Shown here: piece after piece, positions 61,601 to 63,312 of the stretch
Layout of the letters: every line of letters starts with the position of its first letter
Position numbering within the stretch: position 1 is the first letter of the stretch
NCBI GenBank assembly: GCA_037367405.1
Contig: JAZKJV010001866.1
Span: forward strand, 124,001-188,000
From: Ottelia alismoides
Lineage: Eukaryota > Streptophyta > Magnoliopsida > Alismatales > Hydrocharitaceae
DNA length: 64,000 bases
Direction of reading: 5' to 3'
Notes under the pieces: model-generated
Databases searched by the model: none
The model's input: the letters and a program-made list of their open reading frames with translations, nothing else
Told to the model about the DNA's origin: nothing
Translations under genes and position numbers: made by a program

Positions 61601-61788
61601 AAACTTTATTATTTATATTGTTATGATCAATTCTGTTCATTATTTTGTTCGTGGTACTCTTCCCATGCTCTGCAGGAAGTTGATACCAGCACACTTGGGT
61701 TGCCACCAGAAGAAGCAGCAAAGAATCCTTATATTGCTTCAATGGGGATATATGTATTTAGGAAAGAGATACTTCTAAATCTTCTCAG
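1507..61788 (+). CDS. APL: ADP-glucose pyrophosphorylase large subunit, partial gene (7 internal exons)
   Basis: The large (regulatory) subunit of glucose-1-phosphate adenylyltransferase pairs with the small subunit in the plastid to make ADP-glucose from ATP and glucose-1-phosphate, the committed step of starch synthesis. Joined exons: 1507-1620, 1738-1911, 1982-2074, 60848-60931, 61070-61125, 61504-61597, 61676-61788. Every junction is GT-AG and the 728 nt stay open. The product starts [20 protein letters not shown] and runs through the nucleotide-binding loop [12 protein letters not shown], the signature [76 protein letters not shown] and [19 protein letters not shown]. Those are large-subunit rather than small-subunit forms. 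Missing from the window are the transit-peptide exon(s) upstream and the exons after LLNLLR (rest of the catalytic domain and the beta-helix). No frameshift or stop is seen. Whether the 58.8-kb intron is spliced is inference from intact exons and splice sites. The exact paralogue (APL1-4) is not assigned. Confidence 0.93.
1738..1911 (+). CDS. APL: AGPase large subunit exon b
   Basis: Fifty-eight codons from [20 protein letters not shown] to [10 protein letters not shown], phase 0 at both ends. The acceptor is TTCTAG and the donor GTATTT; the preceding intron is 117 bp. It carries the family block [11 protein letters not shown] and the [11 protein letters not shown] motif found across plant AGPase subunits. 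Confidence 0.94.
1982..2074 (+). CDS. APL: AGPase large subunit exon c, 5' side of the giant intron
   Basis: Thirty-one codons, [20 protein letters not shown] through [11 protein letters not shown], phase 0. The preceding intron is only 70 bp (1912-1981). The donor GTATCC opens the 58.8-kb intron. The next amino acids of the family ([17 protein letters not shown]) occur only at 60848. Confidence 0.94.
2369..3570. mobile_element. Mutator-like element with ~150-bp terminal inverted repeats
   Basis: 2372-2526 and 3420-3570 are inverted copies. The ends read GAAGTAAATTCCTAAGTAGT and, reverse-complemented, GAGATAAATTCCTAGGTAGT. Matching continues through the blocks ACCTGGATGCTACAGAGGTG and TCTGGGTACTACA. 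The element is flanked by the 9-mer CTATATATA (2360-2368 and 3571-3579), the TSD length of Mutator elements; an extra TA at the left fits slippage in the TA run. Long TIRs with a 9-bp TSD are the Mutator hallmark. The 0.9-kb interior lacks a transposase domain but has a possible remnant of one (2906-3043). Confidence 0.7.
2906..3043 (+). pseudogene. Possible N-terminal remnant of a MULE transposase
   Basis: A 45-codon frame, [20 protein letters not shown] to NLVQCQCG, lies centrally in the MULE and ends at a stop. The segment [10 protein letters not shown] resembles the N-terminal PB1-like portion of plant MuDR transposases, which often reads (x)TYxELxxxV. The match is short and made by eye; chance is possible. 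The catalytic domain and zinc finger are absent. Confidence 0.3.
4666..5493 (-). mobile_element. RTE-type LINE remnant, part 1 (RT domain, highly decayed)
   Basis: On the minus strand, roughly 4990-5493, frame-shifted fragments match the plant RTE reverse transcriptase in order: [14 protein letters not shown] (family: [10 protein letters not shown]), DDMPRG, then [20 protein letters not shown] (family: [20 protein letters not shown]). The FADD box is lost. The upstream part of the same copy lies beyond copia E, from 15832. 4666-4990 shows no further recognisable domain. Confidence 0.6.
5494..5729 (-). repeat. Copia E 3' LTR
   Basis: 236 bp, TGTTAG...CTCAACA as read on +; partner of 15587-15826. 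A perfect 12-bp inverted repeat with an 11-nt loop (5738-5772) lies next to it, beside the polypurine tract. Confidence 0.88.
5742..6175 (-). pseudogene. Copia E RNase H, C-terminal half
   Basis: Read on minus: [53 protein letters not shown] and [12 protein letters not shown]. These are the standard copia RNase H blocks (SxKQxxISRSSxEAEYxA, CDNxAAxxLxxNP, HxRTKHIxxDxH). The N-terminal half ([13 protein letters not shown]) lies at 11738-11904; copia D is inserted between the two codons for D. Confidence 0.82.
6176..6319 (-). repeat. Copia D 3' LTR
   Basis: 144-bp LTR next to polypurine tract 6320-6331. It contains the TATA-like CTCTTATATAGGAGA found also in the LTRs of copia C and, imperfectly, of copia A. 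Confidence 0.9.
6327..10163 (-). pseudogene. Copia D pol (protease, integrase, RT, RNase H), broken
   Basis: On minus: protease [14 protein letters not shown] (10.08 kb); a frameshift; integrase [59 protein letters not shown] (9149-9742); a proline-rich linker (PPPPPPPTT); [22 protein letters not shown] (8006-8569) and [16 protein letters not shown] (7472-7897); RNase [35 protein letters not shown] and C-terminus [11 protein letters not shown] (6327). In-frame stops fall near 9148, 8611, 8005 and 6656. The MITE between 7046 and 7574 leaves the two RT parts in register if removed with one TSD. YVDD is intact, but the gene as a whole is dead. Confidence 0.88.
7047..7565. mobile_element. hAT-type MITE (519 bp) in the copia D RT
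   Basis: Terminal inverted repeats CAAGGTTGCAAAAAGCGGT (left) and, reverse-complemented, CAAGGATGCAAAAAACGGT (right). It is flanked by an 8-bp TSD CTCATGCT (7039-7046 and 7566-7573). TIRs beginning CA(A/G)GG and an 8-bp TSD are typical of hAT elements. The interior is non-coding: an AT-rich centre (7140-7380) and many subterminal copies of CGTTTAAA/GGCCGTTTAA in both orientations, the usual form of hAT transposase-binding repeats. It must rely on a transposase elsewhere. Confidence 0.88.
10356..11084 (-). pseudogene. Copia D gag
   Basis: A 242-codon open frame starting [20 protein letters not shown], aligned with the gag starts of copia A (MSENKVDVP) and C (MSESKADIP). It contains the plant copia gag (UBN2-type) blocks [31 protein letters not shown] and PIKP-equivalent [20 protein letters not shown], and ends in an Arg/Gly-rich [12 protein letters not shown] stretch. 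The zinc knuckle is shifted to another frame just beyond (10091-10420), so the protein is truncated. 11085-11593 is a GC-rich leader with no gene. Confidence 0.85.
11594..11737 (-). repeat. Copia D 5' LTR
   Basis: 144-bp partner of 6176-6319, abutting the PBS complement at 11582-11593. Confidence 0.9.
11738..14819 (-). pseudogene. Copia E protease-integrase-RT remnant
   Basis: On minus, from high to low coordinate: a protease-like block [14 protein letters not shown] (14.58 kb; the catalytic DSG is ESG here), pre-integrase text, integrase core [14 protein letters not shown] with ELVHSDVWG (about 14.0 kb), integrase end [18 protein letters not shown] (13.6 kb), RT start [20 protein letters not shown] (12.79 kb), palm [16 protein letters not shown] (12.28 kb), and RNase H start [20 protein letters not shown] (11.9 kb). 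Many stops and frameshifts separate them. No function expected. Confidence 0.8.
14820..15586 (-). other. Copia E leader/gag region without recognisable gag
   Basis: About 770 bp between the protease-like block and the 5' LTR. No gag core or CX2CX4HX4C knuckle was found; short frames on both strands look random. Either gag is deleted or decayed past recognition. Confidence 0.45.
15587..15826 (-). repeat. Copia E 5' LTR
   Basis: 240 bp, partner of 5494-5729, with several substitutions and small indels between the two. It is preceded on + by a degenerate complement of the tRNA-iMet primer-binding site. Confidence 0.88.
15832..16222 (-). mobile_element. RTE-type LINE remnant, part 2 (beyond copia E)
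   Basis: Reading minus from about 15.9 kb down to E gives [20 protein letters not shown], matching the RTE block [21 protein letters not shown]. Past element E it resumes at [13 protein letters not shown] (5.48 kb). Parts 1 and 2 are therefore one copy split by E. 16000-16222 shows no clear domain. Confidence 0.6.
16223..16367 (+). repeat. Copia A 5' LTR
   Basis: 145 bp, TGTTGAGATATTTC to TTCCCAACA, followed at once by TGGTATC, the first seven bases of the PBS. It looks like a solo LTR until its partner 20 kb away is recognised. Confidence 0.88.
16375..19021 (-). repeat. Element B 3' LTR, with the empty LINE site
   Basis: 2,647 bp, AT-rich, without genes; matched along its whole length by 24056-31098 once the LINE is removed. 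The site AAGGGACCTATTATG (about 18916-18930) is the uninterrupted counterpart of the LINE target. It keeps a segment of roughly 150 bp (16660-16810) missing from the other LTR. Confidence 0.9.
19492..21060 (-). pseudogene. Element B integrase and RT remnants
   Basis: On minus: an integrase fragment near 20.73-21.06 kb ([28 protein letters not shown]; family CxxGKMTxxPFxGxGE and LxHTDVCGP); RT start at 20057-20410 ([58 protein letters not shown]); RT end at 19492-19716 ([20 protein letters not shown]). These are the Angela-type versions of the copia RT blocks. The YVDD segment is not recovered. All are broken by stops. Confidence 0.72.
21061..24055 (-). other. Element B interior without recognisable genes
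   Basis: About 3 kb where gag and protease should lie. AT-rich and dense with stops; no zinc knuckle or DSGA motif seen. A GC-richer stretch (23.14-23.25 kb) stands out but has no frame. Confidence 0.45.
26711..27287 (+). pseudogene. Possible end of the LINE ORF1/leader
   Basis: An open frame (26711-27421) without a recognised domain. It overlaps the endonuclease start, is rich in Gly/Arg/Ser, and lies where the end of ORF1 or the inter-ORF region would be. I see no CCHC knuckle. Coding status unsure. Confidence 0.3.
27288..30834 (+). pseudogene. LINE ORF2: endonuclease, reverse transcriptase, zf-RVT
   Basis: The endonuclease starts [17 protein letters not shown] and carries the catalytic blocks [16 protein letters not shown] and YSDHTPILW, so the Asn, Glu, Asp and His of the apurinic-endonuclease fold are all visible. 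RT blocks follow: [56 protein letters not shown], then [14 protein letters not shown] with an intact YADD. The zf-RVT region is [20 protein letters not shown] ... [20 protein letters not shown]. The frame changes about four times (near 27790, 28310, 29280 and 29490) and there is a stop near 30630, so the protein is not made, although each segment is well kept. Confidence 0.9.
31579..32549 (+). pseudogene. Copia A gag, broken
   Basis: Starts ATG at 31579: [20 protein letters not shown], then [20 protein letters not shown]. It shifts frame near 31855 ([20 protein letters not shown] continues in another frame), has a stop near 32055, and resumes at 32175 with an Arg/Gly-rich segment and the zinc knuckle [14 protein letters not shown] (CX2CX4HX4C intact). 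The TRIM interrupts it at 32550. 31104-31578 is a C-rich leader, with many GCGCGC/CCTGCG motifs, and no gene. Confidence 0.82.
32550..33139 (+). mobile_element. TRIM (miniature LTR retrotransposon, 590 bp) in copia A
   Basis: Two 207-bp LTRs (32550-32756 and 32933-33139), TGTAACACCCCAACCC...CCCGGGACGTTACA, differing at about six positions. A perfect tRNA-iMet PBS TGGTATCAGAGC lies at 32759-32770 and a purine tract AAGTTGGGGAGGT just before the second LTR. The interior is only about 176 bp and has no gene. The TSD CCTCA (32545-32549 and 33140-33144) fixes the ends. The LTR termini (TGTAACACC...GTTACA) resemble those of Tekay-type gypsy elements, a possible source of its enzymes. Confidence 0.95.
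32759..32770 (+). promoter_or_regulatory. TRIM primer-binding site (tRNA-iMet)
   Basis: TGGTATCAGAGC, complementary to the 3' end of plant initiator tRNA-Met, two bases after the 5' LTR. Confidence 0.9.
33145..36440 (+). pseudogene. Copia A pol, broken
   Basis: Resumes after the TRIM: protease [15 protein letters not shown] (33.19 kb); integrase [51 protein letters not shown] (33.47-34.16 kb); a proline-rich linker [20 protein letters not shown] (34.49-34.57 kb); [22 protein letters not shown] and [20 protein letters not shown] (34.9-35.15 kb), [16 protein letters not shown] (35.49 kb); RNase [21 protein letters not shown] and [20 protein letters not shown], ending MIDIYAPS before the polypurine tract. 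At least eight stops or frameshifts. YVDD is intact. No product expected. Confidence 0.85.
36449..36582 (+). repeat. Copia A 3' LTR
   Basis: 134 bp, after polypurine tract AGGGGGAG; same family as 16223-16367 with a short deletion and several substitutions. Confidence 0.9.
36583..38593 (+). mobile_element. Old copia remnant Q (integrase fragments)
   Basis: 36583-37650 shows no recognised domain. From about 37.75 kb decayed integrase text appears on +: [20 protein letters not shown] (family: (S)xxxFxLVHxDVWGP), [14 protein letters not shown], then at 38.3-38.5 kb [37 protein letters not shown] and [11 protein letters not shown], matching the integrase tail xRxFGCxxFVH...LDKLxPRAxKCxFLGYxxxQKGY. 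No LTR was found. Copia C is inserted just after it. Confidence 0.55.
38599..38744 (-). repeat. Copia C 3' LTR
   Basis: 146 bp, TGTTGGGAAAAATAG...ACGTTAACA on +, with the TATA-like CTCTTATATAGGAGA. Confidence 0.95.
38752..41793 (-). CDS. Copia C pol: integrase, RT and RNase H (1013 codons, open)
   Basis: One uninterrupted frame from [18 protein letters not shown] (a pre-integrase position, so the listed Met is not the natural start). Residues: pre-integrase HLRFGH (77-82) and [10 protein letters not shown] (103-112); integrase D134 ([10 protein letters not shown]), D197 (RSDNALE), E233 (NGIAERKHR), i.e. a full DDE set; a proline-rich linker at about 390-430; RT from [20 protein letters not shown]; RNase [42 protein letters not shown]-terminus [11 protein letters not shown]. 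The RT catalytic box is YVDG (697-700) instead of YVDD: one GAC-to-GGC change removes the second Asp. The enzyme would be expected to be inactive. The protease lies upstream in another frame. Confidence 0.9.
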   Translation of the reverse strand: MLHAPDFSMNLLSISQITKDLQCRAIFDPSSLIFQDIRTGNVIGHGYEQGGLYRLNQTPFAGTSSLPTGPVSPLLWHLRFGHLLLQKLRRVLPQGLPHTSIQCEACQLGKHHRSTFPSRPGRRSTSKFELLHIDIWGPSRVPDHQGHKFYIVIVDDFSRVSWVFLMKNKSEAGNIIIHFLNEIQNVFSTSVKFMRSDNALELCTHLLANYYSSKRIIHQTSCAYTSQQNGIAERKHRHLLDVTRSLLIQSHVPYSYWGGAVLTACYLINRMPSSVLDEQIPFSLIYPGKDLFSLTLRVFNSIAFVYQMSPGTDKLSPRAVKCVFVGYSRTQKGYKCFDPLRRRYMVSADVTFFESVMYFSSSGDQQLPPLTTDAIYMTPPLPASSPPPPASSPPPPPPAPRTIPVSPLPFHYTRRPPPAHGHDSSPSSPMVCTEDTSLDGSNDISEQDMLQGPDEDTVDLDVPIAIRKSKRSCVTYPLSAFVSFERLSGDFRNFAVALSTVDIPRNYQDALQDSRWRLAMEEEMAALQSRGTWSLVPIPPDVTPVSCKWVFTVKQNADGSIDRYKARLVARGFTQTYGVDYLDTFSPVARHSTLRILLSVAVTREWPLYQLDVKNVFLYGDLQEEVYLQQPPSFAVEGECSKVCRLHKAIYGLKQSPRSWFQKFSDLFEKQGYKRSNADHSLFVQKTSRGIIAIMVYVDGILITGDDEQGIKQAKEKLGSEFVTKDLGVLRYFLGLEFARNPYGLVMSQRKYVTDMLSKTGMLGCRPATTPMDPSMKLYDDDTEEVDRRRYKEMVGKLLYVTITRPDISFAVSRVSQFMEQPRQVHMDAIHMILRYLKSSPGAGLLFKKGNGISISACAEADYAGCPKDRKSTSGFAVYVGDSLISWRSKKQTVVARSSAESEYRAMAQASTEMMWVKAVLTDLCLYVPLPINLECDNQAALFIANNPAFHERTKHIEVDCHFIRDMIQKGFIATSHVTSENQTADIFTKALLRGPFQKCVSKLSMIDIYAPS
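41794..41997 (-). pseudogene. Copia C protease segment, frameshifted
   Basis: In a frame different from gag, minus reads [17 protein letters not shown] and [17 protein letters not shown], the copia aspartic protease with an intact DSGA. A stop follows (SSM then TAG), and a 2-bp loss at LKNV(L)HAP shifts into the pol frame. So gag, protease and pol are in three disconnected pieces, each otherwise well preserved. Confidence 0.8.
41998..42969 (-). CDS. Copia C gag
   Basis: An open frame. I place the start at 42969 ([20 protein letters not shown]) rather than the upstream in-frame Met at 43056, because copia A and D gags begin at the matching residue. Blocks: [60 protein letters not shown], Gly/Arg-rich [13 protein letters not shown], then the zinc knuckle [14 protein letters not shown], where the His of CX2CX4HX4C is Tyr. 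The frame runs on to 41815 but the tail after about 42000 is off the family frame. The leader 42970-43510 is GC-rich with repeated GCGCAC and has no gene. Confidence 0.85.
43523..43668 (-). repeat. Copia C 5' LTR
   Basis: 146-bp partner of 38599-38744, four substitutions apart; abuts the perfect tRNA-iMet PBS complement. Confidence 0.95.
43674..44118 (+). other. Spacer between copia C and element H, ending in an RTE fragment
   Basis: No gene in the first ~380 bp. The last ~60 bp (AGATGGAGGAATAACAATTC onward) align with the RTE segment just upstream of RPAMLYG and continue beyond element H at 46781. Confidence 0.45.
44119..44426 (-). repeat. Element H 3' LTR
   Basis: 308 bp; partner 46496-46775. 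Contains the TATA-like CTTATATAGCCT, also in the copy at 63.3-63.6 kb. Confidence 0.88.
46496..46775 (-). repeat. Element H 5' LTR
   Basis: 280 bp, shorter than its partner by small deletions near its right part; abuts a perfect tRNA-iMet PBS complement. Confidence 0.88.
46781..47220 (+). mobile_element. RTE LINE copy N, 3' end (split by element H)
   Basis: Encodes [20 protein letters not shown] and [15 protein letters not shown], then [20 protein letters not shown] and [19 protein letters not shown], the C-terminal RTE region, with stops and shifts. It ends with the RTE 3' signature: CCGACCCTACTTAGTG...GGCTTTGTTGTTGTTG. The 5' continuation is left of element H (about 44060-44118). Confidence 0.82.
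47221..47683. other. Unassigned spacer before RTE copy F
   Basis: AT-rich, with a G run near 47474-47482 and a TATA-like CTATATATAGGAGGG near 47540. Possibly LTR/leader sequence of copia J, into which copy F inserted. No gene. Confidence 0.35.
47694..48998 (-). mobile_element. RTE LINE copy F (5'-truncated, 1.3 kb)
   Basis: Bounded by a 10-bp TSD ACAGACCCTA (47684-47693 and 48999-49008). The 3' end is a (CAA)n run on + (GTT repeats on the element strand), the usual plant RTE tail. It carries the C-terminal ORF 47724-48914. Confidence 0.92.
47724..48914 (-). CDS. RTE reverse transcriptase, C-terminal 396 codons (5'-truncated LINE)
   Basis: An open frame entered at a GTG codon just after a TGA; the family reads (W)ERVIERRLR and here the Arg codon CGA has become TGA. 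Blocks: [76 protein letters not shown] (FADD catalytic pair present), [68 protein letters not shown], ending [10 protein letters not shown]. The endonuclease and N-terminal RT are absent, so this is a dead fragment. It is the best-kept RTE copy here. Confidence 0.9.
   Translation of the reverse strand: MIERRLRQVSIVKENQFGFMPGRSTIEAIHLLRRTMEIYRAKRKNLRMIFIDLEKAYNSVPREILWRVLEKRQVHVLYINLIKDMYDGALSCVRTLSRKTGYFDINIGLHQGSALSPFLFTLIMDELTSHIQDELPWCMLFADDIVLIDDTRDGVNEKLEVWRHELETKGFRISRAKTEYMECTFDGSNGEGIEVKIGDNNIQKRDSFRYLGSNLQHDGEIDGDVTNRINVGWLKWRGASVVLCDKKIPLKIKGKFYKAAVRPAMLYGSECWPVNHKHVQRMNVAEMKMLRWMCGHTRNDRIRNDVIRKKVGVAPIEDKMRENRLRWFGHLQRRSIDAPVRRCEGWDVEPAKRGRGRPKKCWKETIRRDISFVDISPRLTQDRSEWRRRIHVADPT
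49080..50145 (-). pseudogene. Copia J remnant: gag knuckle and protease
   Basis: 49080-49445 (minus) reads [20 protein letters not shown], an intact CX2CX4HX4C knuckle, and later [14 protein letters not shown], a copia protease in which DSGAS is DNGAS. Upstream on minus (49.6-50.0 kb) are possible gag fragments ([20 protein letters not shown]). No LTR pair was identified. The family differs from copia A, C and D. Confidence 0.6.
50154..51049. mobile_element. hAT-type MITE (896 bp) with CCTCGAGGCG subterminal repeats
   Basis: 8-bp TSD GTATAAAC (50146-50153 and 51050-51057). Ends CATTGTTTTAAAAAGCG (left) and, reverse-complemented, CAAGGTTTAAAAAAGCG (right). The first ~180 bp and last ~80 bp are packed with (G)CCTCGAGGCG-like palindromes and GAGGCG/CGCCTC units; the centre (50.34-50.94 kb) is very AT-rich. 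No transposase. Small frames here are by-products of the repeats. Confidence 0.87.
51058..51778. other. Unassigned sequence between MITE and gypsy element
   Basis: AT-rich, no gene. Its end (TTTTCAACA followed by GTTTGGTATTAGAGCAG) looks like an LTR 3' end plus PBS, so part may be the gypsy 5' LTR, but I could not find the matching 3' LTR. Confidence 0.35.
52115..52512 (+). pseudogene. Gypsy K protease
   Basis: [13 protein letters not shown] at the start corresponds to the protease FDSGATHSF, with the catalytic-triad Ser replaced by Tyr, followed by a frame slip. The rest reads [20 protein letters not shown] and [20 protein letters not shown], standard for plant gypsy protease, to the stop after QQLVD. 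Inactive by motif. Confidence 0.78.
52560..53920 (+). pseudogene. Gypsy K reverse transcriptase and RNase H
   Basis: A long open stretch (to 53719): [87 protein letters not shown] and [13 protein letters not shown] with the IDD catalytic pair present. RNase H begins [19 protein letters not shown] single TGA at about 53719 (TGG in the family, KIWRHYLYG) interrupts it. The same frame goes on with [20 protein letters not shown] and [15 protein letters not shown]. Confidence 0.9.
53921..55523 (+). pseudogene. Gypsy K integrase and C-terminal tail, with intron-like gap
   Basis: Frame-shifted pieces: [20 protein letters not shown] with [11 protein letters not shown] (zinc-binding), [11 protein letters not shown] (first Asp), [36 protein letters not shown] (second Asp), [27 protein letters not shown] (the Glu follows the stop), [28 protein letters not shown] at 55014 is followed by 92 bp of non-coding sequence, then [20 protein letters not shown] and [20 protein letters not shown], ending in a chromodomain-like [10 protein letters not shown]. 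Confidence 0.85.
55015..55106 (+). other. 92-bp intron-like GT-AG segment inside gypsy integrase
   Basis: Begins GTAATT after a Gln codon and ends TTTTAG before a Val codon (phase 0). It is T/A-rich with in-frame stops. Its length is not a multiple of three, yet the coding frame on both sides agrees after its removal. Consistent with a spliceosomal intron in the element's RNA. Confidence 0.6.
55530..55915. other. GC-rich block without gene, after gypsy K
   Basis: Markedly richer in G and C than its surroundings (GGCGGCCGCCGCCC, GGGATCC motifs repeated at about 55.70, 55.76 and 55.82 kb). No open frame with a domain. It may be the start of the gypsy 3' LTR or an unrelated insertion. Confidence 0.4.
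55916..58080. other. AT-rich intron sequence without recognised element
   Basis: No gene or transposon end seen apart from a 40-bp tandem duplication (57032-57111) and a promoter-like segment on minus (57.74-57.95 kb). It may include original, pre-insertion intron sequence. Confidence 0.4.
57032..57111 (+). repeat. 40-bp tandem duplication
   Basis: Two adjacent copies of a 40-bp unit beginning TTCTCTTATCGAAACAAGCA, near-identical. Each contains the short inverted repeat GTGCATCTCAGTGCAC. Confidence 0.9.
58081..58620 (+). repeat. Probable gypsy LTR fragment (3' end at 58620)
   Basis: GC-varied, CG-rich sequence unlike its neighbours, ending GTTGAAACCCGGATGTTACA, the form of Tekay-type LTR ends (...GTTACA). 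Internal inverted and repeated TCGATCAAAATGAG-like words. The 5' boundary is not defined and no TSD or partner was found; it may extend left to about 57.6 kb. Confidence 0.4.
58621..60170 (-). other. Leader/interior of decayed LTR element L
   Basis: No gag or pol recognised. The right part (59.87-60.15 kb) is GC-rich and lies upstream of a PBS-like site, as in the leaders of copia C, D and H. A cluster of GATTGATCA-type words lies at 59.59-59.75 kb. Confidence 0.35.
60183..60421 (-). repeat. Element L LTR (5' LTR in minus orientation), degenerate PBS beside it
   Basis: ACTCTGATATTG at 60171-60182 is a degenerate complement of the tRNA-iMet PBS. The LTR then runs from TGTGGAAAAGTAG to GATCCTACA. 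No second LTR found. 60422-60847 is plain intron leading to exon d. Confidence 0.5.
60848..60931 (+). CDS. APL: AGPase large subunit exon d, 3' side of the giant intron
   Basis: Twenty-eight codons, [20 protein letters not shown] then MDYMDLIQ, phase 0, after acceptor TATGCAG and before donor GTATGG. It contains [12 protein letters not shown], whose Asp is the family's metal and glucose-1-phosphate binding carboxylate. It continues directly in frame from exon c, which is the main evidence that the two halves are one gene. Confidence 0.94.
61070..61125 (+). CDS. APL: AGPase large subunit exon e
   Basis: Fifty-six nucleotides encoding [18 protein letters not shown] plus the first two bases of the next Ser codon (phase 2). 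The acceptor is TTTCAG and the donor GTGTGT; the preceding intron is 138 bp. Short but unambiguous: [12 protein letters not shown](S) is a conserved large-subunit block. Confidence 0.92.
61504..61597 (+). CDS. APL: AGPase large subunit exon f
   Basis: Starts with the last base of the split Ser codon, then [20 protein letters not shown] and [11 protein letters not shown]. The acceptor is GACAG and the donor GTAAAA. FSEKPKG is the sugar-phosphate-binding loop of the family. The preceding intron is 378 bp. Confidence 0.93.
61676..61788 (+). CDS. APL: AGPase large subunit exon g
   Basis: Encodes [20 protein letters not shown], then [17 protein letters not shown] and two bases of the next codon (Arg, phase 2). 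The acceptor is TCTGCAG and the donor GTATGG. The next expected block (WRFPTANDFGSEIIP-like) is not found in the remaining 2.2 kb, so the next intron is over 2.2 kb and it too is transposon-filled. Confidence 0.93.
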
Positions 61789-61874
61789 GTATGGAATTTT
61801 TTGAGCATCATGTGGAATCTCTTCTTTGGAATGGAATGTGGTAGATTGCAGTTAGAGAACCAACCTCTCTTTGG

Positions 61875-62401
61875 AATGGATTATGGACGAGTTGACAAGT
61901 CACATTCAGGATGAGATACCTTGGTGTATGTTATTCGCTGATGATATTGTGTTAATTGATGAGACTAGCAGAGTAAATGAGAAGCTTGAGGTCTAGAGAC
62001 ATACTTTGGAGACTAAGGATTTCGTATAAGTAGGGATACGACTGAATATATTGAGTGTACTTTTGATGGAAGCAATGGTGAAGGATTCGGAATGATGCCA
62101 TCAGAATGAAAGTGGGTGTAGCTCTGATTGAAGATAAGATGCGAGAAAATCGCTTAAGGTGGTTTGGCCATTTGCAAAGGAGATCAGCTGATGCACCGGT
62201 GAGGAGATGTGAGTTTTGAAATATTGAGCCGTCTAAAAGAGGGTGTGGAAGGCCCAAGAATTGTTGGAATGAGACTATACGAAGGGATCTTATTTTTTTG
62301 GATCTAAGCCCGAGAATGACCTAAGATAGATCTAAATGGAGGCAAAAAAATCTATGTAGCTGACCCTACTTAAAGTAGGAAAAGGCTTTGTTGTTGTTGT
62401 A
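61875..62401 (+). mobile_element. RTE LINE copy O with internal deletion
   Basis: Starts in the RT ([24 protein letters not shown] present), runs to GSNGEG, then jumps to [24 protein letters not shown] text, so about 340 bp between are missing compared with copy F. It ends AAGGCTTTGTTGTTGTTGTA, the family 3' tail. It lies in the AGPase intron after exon g. Confidence 0.85.
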
Positions 62402-62502
62402 GCAAGCAACCGTAAGATGCCAATGTGATATTAAGTTGTTGCCTCAAATCTCAAACACGAAGCAAAAAATTCTGCAACACGAAACTTTGAGATATGAATA
62501 TA

Positions 62503-62628
62503 TGTTAGAAAGGTGCAACTCCTCAGGGGTAGTTTTGTACTTTTTTATTTCATTATACACCTTCCCTTATATATAGAGGACCAGGGTTCTATCTAATGAA
62601 TAAATTATTGTCTTGTATTATTTTTGCA
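62503..62628 (+). repeat. Short LTR remnant M with PBS-like sequence
   Basis: TGTTAGAAAGGTGCAACTCC to TATTTTTGCA, followed by TGATAGCAGAGC, a two-mismatch tRNA-iMet PBS, and a leader-like ACGATCCTAGATCGAGG. A TATA-like CTTATATATAGAGG is inside. No partner LTR is visible and no coding follows in 62629-63312, which is otherwise unassigned. Confidence 0.5.
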
Positions 62629-63312
62629 TGATAGCAGAGCAACGATCCTAGATCGAGGTTTCGTATTGCTCCTAGACTTAGCTCTCCACCTGAAAGCTTC
62701 TGCCCAAAAACCTCCTCGACCATTGCTACCTCTGTCACCACCGCAAAGAAAACTTGCACCAAGCCTCATAGATTAGTCCTACACTTATACCTCGACTAGT
62801 CAATTGGCTTTCTCAACCAAATGTAGGTGGTGCCTTCAAAAATCATTTGGTTATCGATGAAGATTCAATGTCCCAATCAACTACATGGCATTTTTCATAG
62901 ATATGTCTTGACGACTTCTTTCCATTATATGATCTCCAATCCGAGGTTATGTATTTTTTAGAGTTCTTTGGAATGTCTTATTCAAAATTAGCAATGAAGA
63001 TTATCTTAGCTAAGTTGATCTCGAAGCCCTTCTAAACCAATATGAGATACTTCCTAAGCATCTTCATGGTACATAGAGACATTGTGGTGCTAGGTCTACT
63101 GTCTACACATATAAATCCCATGACATGCTTGAGTAGACCATTTTTATTCATTTTACTTCATGTATGTCATTTCACAGCTTTTCTTCTTTTATCAAATGTA
63201 GGAGACAACAAGGACTATATCCTAAATTCATTAGGTTCCATGTAGAATCTCGATCCAATTATTAAGATGGAAATGATGAATTTTGGCTTATGGGATATGT
63301 AGAAAACCATAG

